A DNA stretch of 64,000 nucleotides from Bin87 sp965204685 (GTDB lineage Bacteria; Chloroflexota; Dehalococcoidia; Lucifugimonadales; UBA3495), in assembly GCA_965204685.1 (NCBI GenBank), contig OZ242004.1, positions 1,116,001 through 1,180,000 on the forward strand. The letters run 5' to 3'. The position numbers and the translations under genes are program-made. The notes under the pieces are model-generated. The model saw nothing but the letters and a program-made list of their open reading frames with translations, was not told the origin of the DNA and ran no database searches. Below are positions 57,303 through 64,000 of the stretch, piece by piece. Numbering within the stretch: position 1 is the stretch's first letter; each line of letters opens with the position of its first letter.

Positions 57303-57395
57303 GTTGTTTCTCCTTGTAGGTTGGGTGAGCCGGCAGGCCGGCGCTTATCATCGTTGGTTGTCCAAGCTGGGCGGCGCTCAGTGACAGGTCATTCC

Positions 57396-57872
57396 CTATG
57401 AGCTTTCCGGTTCGGGCGGAGGAGGCGGAGGTTCGTCGAAGGGCATACCTTTGGCTTCAGCGTCCTTAAGGCGCCGGAACCATGTTTCCCACTGATCATG
57501 ATATTCCCGCCGACCCTCTGCCCGACCTTCTTCTCGGCCTTCCTCTCTACCTTCTTCTCGGCCTTCCGCACGGGCTTCCTGGACTTTGCGTTTGGTCCAC
57601 ATTGCGCCGATAACCATTCTGCTTGCCTCCGTGATGACGGGCGATGCAATGAGGGCTACCCCGCCGGCTTTCAGCATCTCGCCAACGACGACATACTGAA
57701 CCGCCTGCCACCCGGTTATCTGTTGCGTTACCAGTATGAAAAGCGTGTTGGTGACGGTCAGATAGACGGTGATTGTATTGAATACGGAAAGATACCAGCG
57801 CACCGCTTCAGCAGGAATGTTGGGAATGCTGATGCGCCGGTCGCGCTCCGGTTCATCCCGTCGATCCACCAT
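57396..57872 (-). CDS. Two-TM protein with EGREEGR repeat
   Basis: A 158-residue protein: helices around residues 34-58 and 60-88 near or in the membrane, then a cytoplasmic charged stretch with about four copies of EGRE (a 12-base repeat) and a Pro-rich end. It lies between DUF1501 and DUF1800 genes on the same strand but has no known link to either. Confidence 0.65.
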   Translation of the reverse strand: MVDRRDEPERDRRISIPNIPAEAVRWYLSVFNTITVYLTVTNTLFILVTQQITGWQAVQYVVVGEMLKAGGVALIASPVITEASRMVIGAMWTKRKVQEARAEGREEGREEGREEGRAEGRREYHDQWETWFRRLKDAEAKGMPFDEPPPPPPEPESS

Positions 57873-57954
57873 CCTTCCTTTATCCTTGCCGCTCCGGTTG
57901 CCGGCTGCCCCGGCCGCTGCTCGGCGACCCGGGGCAACCTTAACCGAACGCTGG

Positions 57955-59352
57955 CTATGCGAACTGGTACTCCTGGGTGCTCACGATCAGCTGCAGCGTC
58001 TGGGCGATGGTGTCCGAGTACTCGGGCGTGCCCGGAGCCGCGCTGCCGACGAAAGCGACCAGCTGGTCCCGCGTCTCAGGCGCCAGTTCGTAGGCTCCCA
58101 CCATCTCCAGGCACCGGTCGACGATGCCCTCCGCAGTGTTCACCTGCTCGCTATCCAGCCGCGCCACGATATCGCGAACCCCCGGCAGGCTGGTGTTCCC
58201 CACCTGGTCCGCGGCGAAGTTGATCCGCTCCACCAGCGTGCCCGAGTCGATCCACTCGGCGCCGGTGTGCCAGCCCTCCACGGTGGGCGGGTTCATCAGG
58301 TCCTGCCCCATGTACCGGATGGTGTTGGCCAACGGGTTGAGGCCCAGCTTCGGCGACGTGAAGTCCTGCACCAGGCGCATCGTGCCGATCACCACCTCGG
58401 TGGGGCTCTTCACCTTCTCGAACCGGGCGTTCTTGAAGAAGTCGGAGTTGAACATGACCCGCAGCATGGCGGTCAGGTTGTAGCCGGAGTCGAAGTACGT
58501 CTGCTCCAGCAGGGCGATGGCTTCGGGGTCACGCGGCGCCGTGTTCTGCCACGCCGGCACCTGCACCTCGTCGGCTACGAAGAAGTTGTACAGGTGGCGC
58601 GACACGAAGCGGGCCGCCGACTGCTGCCGGGCGATGATGTCAACGATGTCGTCACCGTTGAAGTTGCCCGTCTCGCCCAGGAACGTCTTGTCCTCGTTGT
58701 CGTGGTCGTACGGGTTGTAGATGAAGTTCGACTCGTACCGCCCGTAGGGATACCGCGGCACGGCGTTGGTGATGGTCCAGCCGGTAAAGGCGCGGGCCGC
58801 CTCCTTCACGTCGTCCTCGGAGTAATTGGCCTGGCCGTCCATGCCGACGCCCATGGAGAACAGTTCCAGCAACTCGCGGCCCCAGTTCTCGTTGATGGCG
58901 CCCTTGTGGCTCATGCAGTTGTCCAGGTAGAACACCATGGCCGGGTCCCGGGCCAGGCCCTTGAGCAGGACGTCGAAGCTGCCCATGCCCAGGTCGCGGA
59001 ACATGTCCAGCTGCAGCTGGATCTGCCGTCCGTGCTCGCACTTGGAGTTGCCCGTGCACAGGATCCCGTGCCAGAACAGGGCCATCTTCTCCTGTAGGGG
59101 GCGCTTGGTGTTGATCATCCGGTAGGTGAGATACGCCTGGTTCACTTCCAGCGCGTTCATTTCTTTCCAGTCGACGAAGTGCCGCTCCAGTATGTCCATT
59201 TCCAGGTCCGGCTGGGCAATGGGGTTGAGCAGTTCTTCGACGGTGGCTTCGTAGCCGGCGGCGGCGCGCTGTTCCAGCTCGGCGTAGGTGGCGCCGAAAC
59301 CGGCCCGACGCATCAGGTGCGCCATCTGGGCAATTTCCTGGTTGGTGGGCAT
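57955..59352 (-). CDS. DUF1800 family protein
   Basis: A 465-residue protein: MAHLMRRAGFGATYAELEQ at the N-terminus, LQEKMALFWHGILCTGNSKC, ENWGRELLELFSMGVGMDGQANYSEDDVKEAARAFTGWTI, and the C-terminal LNPPTVEGWHTGAEWI. All are DUF1800 signatures. The ATG at 59352 has AGGAGG eight bases upstream. No signal peptide is visible. DUF1800 and DUF1501 are almost always encoded together; the function is not established. Confidence 0.94.
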   Translation of the reverse strand: MPTNQEIAQMAHLMRRAGFGATYAELEQRAAAGYEATVEELLNPIAQPDLEMDILERHFVDWKEMNALEVNQAYLTYRMINTKRPLQEKMALFWHGILCTGNSKCEHGRQIQLQLDMFRDLGMGSFDVLLKGLARDPAMVFYLDNCMSHKGAINENWGRELLELFSMGVGMDGQANYSEDDVKEAARAFTGWTITNAVPRYPYGRYESNFIYNPYDHDNEDKTFLGETGNFNGDDIVDIIARQQSAARFVSRHLYNFFVADEVQVPAWQNTAPRDPEAIALLEQTYFDSGYNLTAMLRVMFNSDFFKNARFEKVKSPTEVVIGTMRLVQDFTSPKLGLNPLANTIRYMGQDLMNPPTVEGWHTGAEWIDSGTLVERINFAADQVGNTSLPGVRDIVARLDSEQVNTAEGIVDRCLEMVGAYELAPETRDQLVAFVGSAAPGTPEYSDTIAQTLQLIVSTQEYQFA

Positions 59353-59553
59353 AACCGTTACCTCCTGGGGGTGCTGTGGCGGTTGCAGACGCAACCGTGG
59401 CGTTTAACGACGGATTCCGCACGCGATGACCACGGCCAAAAACGCGCGCGACAACCATCTGGAGATGGCCGCATACTACTCGCCGGCCCGTTTGAGTGTC
59501 AAGAAAACTGGGAGCGCGGCCCGGGCCTTCCAAAGTCGCCGCGTAACCTTTTT

Positions 59554-59624
59554 CCGCTCATCCTGAGCTTGTCGAAGGATGCTCGTTACGGCGGTTGATG
59601 GTTCGACAGGCTCACCATGAGCGG
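59554..59624. repeat. Dispersed palindromic repeat (GCTCATCCTGAGCTTGTCGA type)
   Basis: CCGCTCA at the left pairs with TGAGCGG at the right; inside are TGTCGAAGGATG and GTTCGACAGGCTCAC. The region 59395-59801 around it holds no gene. It also has two copies of GGGCCTTCCAAAGTC at about 59523 and 59663. Confidence 0.6.
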
Positions 59625-59701
59625 ATGAAAACGGACTTTGCAATCGTCCTGAACGCGACCCTGGGCCTTCCAAAGTCCCGGTTGGCAGCCTTTCACCCTG
59701 A

Positions 59702-59757
59702 ACCGTCATTCCGGCGCAAGAACGTCACCCTGTACTTGATACGGGGCCGGAATCCGA
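59702..59757 (+). repeat. Dispersed repeat, CCGTCATTCCGG family, copy 3
   Basis: CCGTCATTCCGGC, AAGAACGTCACCCTGTACTT and GATACGGGGCCGGAATCC; shorter than the copies at 51001 and 54799. Confidence 0.7.
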
Positions 59758-59804
59758 CACCAGACACTGCTGACAGCAGGCGATCTCAGACTGCCAGTAC
59801 GCAG

Positions 59805-59813
59805 TGGTAGAAT
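59805..59813 (+). promoter_or_regulatory. Extended -10 element (TGG-TAGAAT) of the methyltransferase gene
   Basis: TGG followed by TAGAAT, 30 bases before the ATG at 59843. It overlaps the alternative GTG start at 59804, which it makes unlikely. Confidence 0.55.
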
Positions 59814-59842
59814 CCCCCGGAGTAAAGCCGGGAGCAAAACCT

Positions 59843-61669
59843 ATGGGCGATCTGAACGTAGCAAACCGCACGCTGGCGATTATGGACAACCTAGCGTTCC
59901 TGCGCCGGTTGAACAACGAGTGCATCGACCTCATCGCCATCGACCCGCCCTTTGCCGCCAACGAAACCTTCACCGGCAACCCCCGCCCGCCCATCAGCGA
60001 CGCCGAGTACGCCGAGGAAATCGCCCTGGCCCAAGCCCACGGCGTCGAGCACAACGAGGGGCAGGGCCTGACCCGCGTCCATGACATCTGGAGCTGGGAT
60101 GAGGACGTGCATCCGGCCTGGAAAATGAGCATCGAGGACGATTACCCGGAGGTGTTCGCCGTAATCCAGGCGGTGGAAGCCTGCGCCTCGGAAAACGAAG
60201 CAGCCTACATCGCGTTCATGGCCGCAAGGCTGCTGGAATGCCGCCGCGTTCTGAAACCCACCGGCAGTATCTACCTGCACTGCGATGGTCACGCCAACAG
60301 TTACCTTCGGATGTTGATGGATGCTGTGTTCGGATCAGAGAATTATCTCAATGAAATCGTGTGGCAAAGGACAGGCTCGCACGGTAGCGCCAAGCGTTGG
60401 GGTCCGATACACGACACTATCCTTTTCTACGGATTGTCCGATAATTACCAGTGGAACCGCACTTATCAGGACTATGATAAATCTTATCTTGACCAATACT
60501 ATCGTTTCGAGGACGAAAGAGGGCGATACCAGCTAGTTAGCCTAACCGGAGCAGGCACCAGGTCGGGAGACTCGGGATTGCACTGGCGCGGCATAAATCC
60601 CACCGACTCCGGTCGGCATTGGGCAGTTCCGGCCAGTGCTTTGAAGAATGCGTTTCCCAAAATTAATCTTGATGGCTTATCGACACAGGAGAAACTAGAC
60701 CTGCTGGACCAGGCTGGATTGATATATTGGCCGGAACGCGGTTCCGTTCCCAGACAAAAGAGATATGCTGACGAAAGCCCCGGCGTACCTATCCAGGACA
60801 TCGTTGATGATATAAGGCCCATAGGCTCTCAGGCTCGGGAGCGTACCGGCTACGCCACACAGAAGCCTCTGGAACTCTACGAGCGCATCATCAAGGCCAG
60901 TAGCAACCCCGGTGACGTGGTGCTGGACATATTCGCCGGCTGCGCCACTACCGCAGTAGCCGCGGAACAACTGGAACGGCGGTGGGTCGCCTGCGACATG
61001 GCCTACCGGGCGTGGACGATGCTGAAACGGCGTTTCTACCTCAACGGGATAGCGCTGGAGGGAATGACCGACGCTACCAAAGACGCCCTGGCATCGGTGA
61101 GAAAAGACCGGGGCTTTCAGGAACCCCAGCAGTGGACCACCAGCCACACCATCGGCCCGGGGGAACTGCCGGAGCGGGACGACGTTGACCCGGCGCCGCA
61201 TCACAACCTGCGGCAGCCAAGGCGCGGGGCCAGGCAGAGTACGCAGTCATCGAACTGGTCGGGGCGCATCCCAAAGGACGATGCCAAGCGGCTGCTGATG
61301 GACCAATTCGGGCCGGTCTGCTGGGGCTGCGGCTACGAACCCCGCCGGCCCAACGGCAGCCTGGACGAAACCCTGCTGGAAGTCGACCACATCCGCGCGC
61401 GCCGGGCGGCCCAGGGAACCCAGGGCAACGATGAACTCTACAATCTGGCCCTGCTCCACCGCACCTGCAACGGCATCAAGCGCAATCGGATGACGCTGGA
61501 AGAGCTGCGCAACCACAACGCCATGAACGGCCTGCTCTACGTCGAAAAGATAAGCGACTTGGTTGACCTGTACGAAGCCACCCAATTCGCGGCCGAGCAG
61601 ATAGCGATACACACGGCGAGGTACGGGTTGCAAACGGATCTGCCCCAGCCGGCGGGCAACCCGGCCTGA
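59843..61669 (+). CDS. DNA N4/N6 methyltransferase fused to an HNH nuclease
   Basis: A 608-residue protein. The N-terminal part is a beta-class amino-methyltransferase: motif IV DPPF at residues 34-37, RVLKPTGSIYLHCDGHANSYL, TQKPLELYERII and motif I LDIFAGCATTAVAAEQ at about residue 362, with Cys-Ala where Gly-Ser is usual. After a linker (about 430-485) comes an HNH module: CWGCGYEP, LLEVDHIRARRAAQG, NLALLHRTCNGIKRNR. A stand-alone restriction-modification protein or a DNA-modification enzyme with an attached nuclease are both possible. No restriction gene is adjacent. Confidence 0.9.
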   Translation: MGDLNVANRTLAIMDNLAFLRRLNNECIDLIAIDPPFAANETFTGNPRPPISDAEYAEEIALAQAHGVEHNEGQGLTRVHDIWSWDEDVHPAWKMSIEDDYPEVFAVIQAVEACASENEAAYIAFMAARLLECRRVLKPTGSIYLHCDGHANSYLRMLMDAVFGSENYLNEIVWQRTGSHGSAKRWGPIHDTILFYGLSDNYQWNRTYQDYDKSYLDQYYRFEDERGRYQLVSLTGAGTRSGDSGLHWRGINPTDSGRHWAVPASALKNAFPKINLDGLSTQEKLDLLDQAGLIYWPERGSVPRQKRYADESPGVPIQDIVDDIRPIGSQARERTGYATQKPLELYERIIKASSNPGDVVLDIFAGCATTAVAAEQLERRWVACDMAYRAWTMLKRRFYLNGIALEGMTDATKDALASVRKDRGFQEPQQWTTSHTIGPGELPERDDVDPAPHHNLRQPRRGARQSTQSSNWSGRIPKDDAKRLLMDQFGPVCWGCGYEPRRPNGSLDETLLEVDHIRARRAAQGTQGNDELYNLALLHRTCNGIKRNRMTLEELRNHNAMNGLLYVEKISDLVDLYEATQFAAEQIAIHTARYGLQTDLPQPAGNPA

Positions 61670-61673
61670 AAGC

Positions 61674-61716
61674 GCCGGCTATTTCACTTGACGCATCGTC
61701 ACGGCATATAGCCGGC
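61674..61716. terminator. Convergent terminator candidate
   Basis: GCCGGCTAT and ATAGCCGGC pair over a 25-base loop between the methyltransferase stop and the DUF4058 stop. No long T-run. Confidence 0.35.
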
Positions 61717-62463
61717 TAACCCGCCGCCACAAACCCCGCCACCCGTTCCTTCACCCACTCCTCCACTTCGCCCTCAAACGCCGGTTCCGGCGGCGGCTCG
61801 TGATACCGCGCCACCTGGCCGTATCGCGCCGTGTGGTGCATACGGTTAACGATCGCGCCCAAGTCAACCTCCAGCTCTTCGTCACGAAGTAGCAGGGGTA
61901 GCGTGAACTTGGGGATGGCTTGCTGTACGGTGAACGGATACAGCAGCGCGCTGGGATGCTCCAAACCACGGCACACCAGGATACGGTAGTCGCTGGCCGG
62001 CAACGATGTTTCCAGAGGCATCGGTTGCCCACGACGCAGCAGATCGATCTCCACCAGGTTAACGTATTTGGCGGTAATTACTTCCCTCTTGCGGAGGTAG
62101 CGGTAACGTCCTGTCCCCGGCGCTTTGTTGGTAGGCGATAGAACTTCGATAATGGTTACAACCTCACGGTCAGGAGCAGCCTCAACCTGCAACCAGGTAA
62201 CCTTGACTTCCCGGGGCATCAGGACCCGCACCGCGTTGGTGTCTTCCAACGAGGGAGTAGGGGCCCTGCGCGTCATGCTCTCGGCCGGGGTCACACAGGT
62301 ACTCAACCTCTGTGCGTTGTTTTAGGTCAGCGCGGTATTTGTGAGGCAGCCGCGGCCCTATGTCAGCGGCCAAGGCCGCAATTAACGCATTGTGAAAACC
62401 CCGCCATAAATGCGGCCATTCCAAGTACGGATTCATCCCCGGAAACGGGTTGTCGTACTTCAT
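61716..62463 (-). pseudogene. DUF4058 gene with a frameshift
   Basis: From 62463 the frame reads the DUF4058 start (NPFPGMNPYLEWPHLWRGFHN, PHKYRADLKQRTEVEYL). From about 62290 the homologous sequence continues in another frame (EVKVTWLQVEAAPDREVVTIIEVLSPTNK, GRYRYLRKREVITAK, HPSALLYPFTVQQAIPKF) to a stop at 61716. One change of reading frame joins them into one DUF4058 protein of about 245 residues. Either a real inactivating indel, programmed frameshift or a sequencing error. Confidence 0.75.
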
Positions 62464-62509
62464 GCCGGTCTATCCCCTCCGGCTCGCTGCCAGCCGGACC
62501 ACCGTGAGC

Positions 62510-62935
62510 CTACCCACCCCGTCGCCGCTTGTGCTGCCGCAGGATGCAGTCGTCCATGATCACGCCCAGCCCGGCTTCCCGCGCCCGTTCCGCCGCCGCC
62601 TGGTCCACCACCCCGTCCTGCATCCACACGTACCGCGCGCCGATGCTGACCGCGTCGTCCGTGACCGCCCCGGCGAACTCGCTCCGCCGGAACACGTCCA
62701 CCAGGTCGATAGCCGCTCCCTGCGCCTGCGCCGCCGCCGATGCCGCGTCCAGGTCGTCGTAGGACTGCTCCCCCAGCACCGTCGCGCCCTTCAGCGCCGG
62801 ATTCACCGGGATGATCCGGTACCCCTGCGACTGCATGTACCGGGATACCCCGTGGCTGTCCCGCGCCGGATTGTCCGACAGACCCACCACGGCAATCGTC
62901 TTCACGTTGTCCAGAATTTCGTCAATCAAGTCCAT
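62510..62935 (-). CDS. CoA-binding domain protein (YccU-like)
   Basis: A 141-residue CoA-binding Rossmann protein: IDEILDNVKTIAVVGLSDNPARDSHGVSRYMQSQGYRIIPVNP, IDLVDVFRRSEFAGAV and ARYVWMQDGVVDQAAAERAREAGLGVIMDDCIL. Matches the YccU/DUF-type cytosolic proteins that bind CoA or acyl-CoA. Stands alone. Confidence 0.93.
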   Translation of the reverse strand: MDLIDEILDNVKTIAVVGLSDNPARDSHGVSRYMQSQGYRIIPVNPALKGATVLGEQSYDDLDAASAAAQAQGAAIDLVDVFRRSEFAGAVTDDAVSIGARYVWMQDGVVDQAAAERAREAGLGVIMDDCILRQHKRRRGG

Positions 62936-62961
62936 AACTTTTCCTCACACCGATATACAGG

Positions 62962-63017
62962 ATGAACAGGATTTCAGGATTGTTACCTGTCAAATCAATC
63001 CTGTCCATCCTGTTCAT
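62962..63017. repeat. Foldback repeat (ATGAACAGGAT type)
   Basis: ATGAACAGGAT at 62962 pairs with ATCCTGTTCAT at 63007; inner AGGATT and AATCCT also pair. Its ATCCTG-TCC-ATCC end recurs in the copies at 51001 and 54799. It lies just downstream of the cupin gene's end and upstream of the CoA-binding gene. Confidence 0.55.
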
Positions 63018-63039
63018 TGATGTAAAGACTGATTTGCAG

Positions 63040-63414
63040 TCAGCGGCTGGCCGTGCTGTCGTTGGTGGTGATGGTGATGTGACCCATGTAGCCGTTGGCC
63101 GTGGCCCCGTGCCAGTGGTTCTCCCCGGCCTTGATCTGGACCACGTCGCCCACGCCCACGTGGTGTTCCTCGGTCTCGTTGGCCACAATGCCGTTGCCCA
63201 CCGTGATCACCAGGATCTGGTCGCTGCTGTGCACGTGCCACCCCGTCTGCGCGCCCTTCTCAAAGTTCACCACGCTGGCGTTGAAAAAGTCGCTCTCACC
63301 CTCGGGAATGATGGGTTGGCGGGTGCGATGCACATCGCCGCCGGTCCATCCCGGCACCGCCTCCGCCGTTCCCAGCGGTACGTGCTCCACGTTCGCAATC
63401 CGTACTACGCGCAT
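63040..63414 (-). CDS. Cupin-domain protein
   Basis: A 124-residue cupin: metal motif GWHVHSSDQILVITVGNG, then VGVGDVVQIKAGENHWHGA. It matches the carboxymuconolactone-linked cupins that bind small organic acids. AGGAGGC precedes the ATG. It is monocistronic. Confidence 0.87.
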   Translation of the reverse strand: MRVVRIANVEHVPLGTAEAVPGWTGGDVHRTRQPIIPEGESDFFNASVVNFEKGAQTGWHVHSSDQILVITVGNGIVANETEEHHVGVGDVVQIKAGENHWHGATANGYMGHITITTNDSTASR

Positions 63415-63453
63415 GATTTTGCCTCCTTGTGCTTGGTGTTGATTGGTTTGGTT

Positions 63454-63672
63454 TCACGCCGGGATCGATTCGCGAAGTTGAGCCAGCAACTCGGCGTCGG
63501 TCTCAAACTCCAGCTCCAGCAGCCCCCGGGCGATGTTGTGCGCGACCCGCCGATCTTCATCGACGCCAGTGGCCAGGAGTTCTTTTACGCCTTCTACGGT
63601 GAGGGCGAAATACTCCGGGTCGCTCTTGATCCTCCGCCTCTCTCCGATTTTCCAATCGATTGACCTTGGCAT
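63454..63672 (-). CDS. Antitoxin-like protein downstream of the RelE-type toxin
   Basis: A 72-residue helical protein (YFALTVEGVKELLATGVDEDRRVAHNIARGLLELEFETDAEL). Its start lies three bases after the toxin stop. It has no recognisable HTH; assignment rests on position. The order toxin-antitoxin is that of HigBA-like modules. Confidence 0.6.
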   Translation of the reverse strand: MPRSIDWKIGERRRIKSDPEYFALTVEGVKELLATGVDEDRRVAHNIARGLLELEFETDAELLAQLRESIPA

Positions 63673-63675
63673 GGT

Positions 63676-63999
63676 TCAACCTCGCGCCTGGTTCTGGTAA
63701 TCCCGCCAACGTTCGATGGCCCTCGCAATATCTTCGCGTTGATCGCTTTTGTCGCCTCCGCCCAGGAGTACGATGAGCGCCAGGTTGTCCCAAGCGAAAT
63801 AAATTCGGTACCCCGGGCCGAAATGAGCCCGCCGCTCGATCACTCCTTCACCTACGCCTCGCGTGTCGCCCAGGTTTCCTTGCTCCATGCGGTTGATGAC
63901 GTGTTGAATACGCAGGCGCACCGTCGGAGGCAGATCGTCCATCCACTCGTCAAATGGACTCCGCCCCCGCTGATCCAGATAGGCCCGAACTTCCGGCAT
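63676..63999 (-). CDS. RelE/HigB-type addiction-module toxin
   Basis: A 107-residue toxin: YLDQRGRSPFDEWMDDLPPTVRLRIQHVINRMEQGNLGDTRGVGEGVIERRAHFGPGYRIYF and LIVLLGGGDKSDQREDIARAIERW. This matches the putative addiction-module killer family. The ATG is one base from the window edge; the upstream region is not visible. Confidence 0.87.
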   Translation of the reverse strand: MPEVRAYLDQRGRSPFDEWMDDLPPTVRLRIQHVINRMEQGNLGDTRGVGEGVIERRAHFGPGYRIYFAWDNLALIVLLGGGDKSDQREDIARAIERWRDYQNQARG

Positions 64000-64000
64000 A

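Noticed and set aside
59804..59842. GTG start of the methyltransferase gene at 59804
   Set aside because: It overlaps the extended -10 element at 59805-59813; the ATG at 59843 has GGGAG upstream.

Overview
The window is GC-rich bacterial chromosome, with no phage structural genes, rRNA, tRNA, CRISPR array or intact insertion sequence that I can see. The gene content fits a Chloroflexota bacterium of the Dehalococcoidia/SAR202 kind. It has three flavin-dependent luciferase-like monooxygenases, a CaiB-type CoA-transferase, fumarylacetoacetase and 2-keto-4-pentenoate hydratase family enzymes, a xanthine-dehydrogenase-type molybdoenzyme, a DUF1501/DUF1800/NHL cluster, several Uma2 and DUF4058 proteins, and many small toxin-antitoxin pairs. 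The lineage is an inference from gene content; no marker gene was compared.

Layout. 0.1-2.6 kb: tandem HEPN-like proteins, an FAH hydrolase and a nuclease-fold-like protein. 2.6-8.6 kb: nitroreductase, PLP enzyme, a Uma2 remnant, a luciferase-like monooxygenase, a HigB toxin with a double-headed HigA antitoxin, and a thiamine-diphosphate enzyme. 8.7-11.3 kb: a VapBC-type pair followed by gene debris (truncated protease, vapC remnant), small membrane proteins and a DUF4238 protein. 11.5-14.2 kb: rsmI, a hydratase, a CDGSH protein and a cupin. 14.3-16.8 kb: a three-gene run of DUF4268 nuclease, HEPN-like protein and coiled-coil/nuclease-fold protein. 16.9-27.2 kb: molybdoenzyme, a CaiB-SDR-peptidase operon, a YceI lipoprotein and two monooxygenases. 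27.3-29.6 kb: an AAA ATPase with a coupled nuclease, divergent from a HEPN gene. 29.6-39.9 kb: SppA, MazG, Uma2 proteins, a 5'-3' exonuclease, malate synthase and a large PEPCK-like protein. 40.1-46.4 kb: acyl-CoA synthetase, a broken DUF433/DUF5615 pair, foldback elements and an alcohol dehydrogenase. 46.5-47.7 kb: a glycine-reductase-B-like gene read through an in-frame TGA, probably selenocysteine. 47.7-54.7 kb: membrane protein, MscS channel, sirtuin, RecF, two VWA proteins and a Fur regulator. 55-59.4 kb: NHL, DUF1501 and DUF1800 genes. 59.4-64 kb: dispersed repeats, a DNA methyltransferase-HNH fusion, a frameshifted DUF4058 gene, a CoA-binding protein, a cupin and a RelE-type toxin-antitoxin pair.

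How it fits together. Much of the metabolism looks like oxidative breakdown of varied organic acids: acyl-CoA ligase and CoA-transferase for activation, flavin monooxygenases, FAH/hydratase ring-fission enzymes, and malate synthase for C2 assimilation. Between these run small defence or addiction modules, several visibly decayed. Many transcription units are preceded by a TGn-TAnnnT extended -10 element without a clear -35. The strongest candidates for something new are the putative selenoprotein, the AAA/nuclease/HEPN island, the 14.3-16.8 kb nuclease/HEPN cluster and the methyltransferase-HNH fusion.
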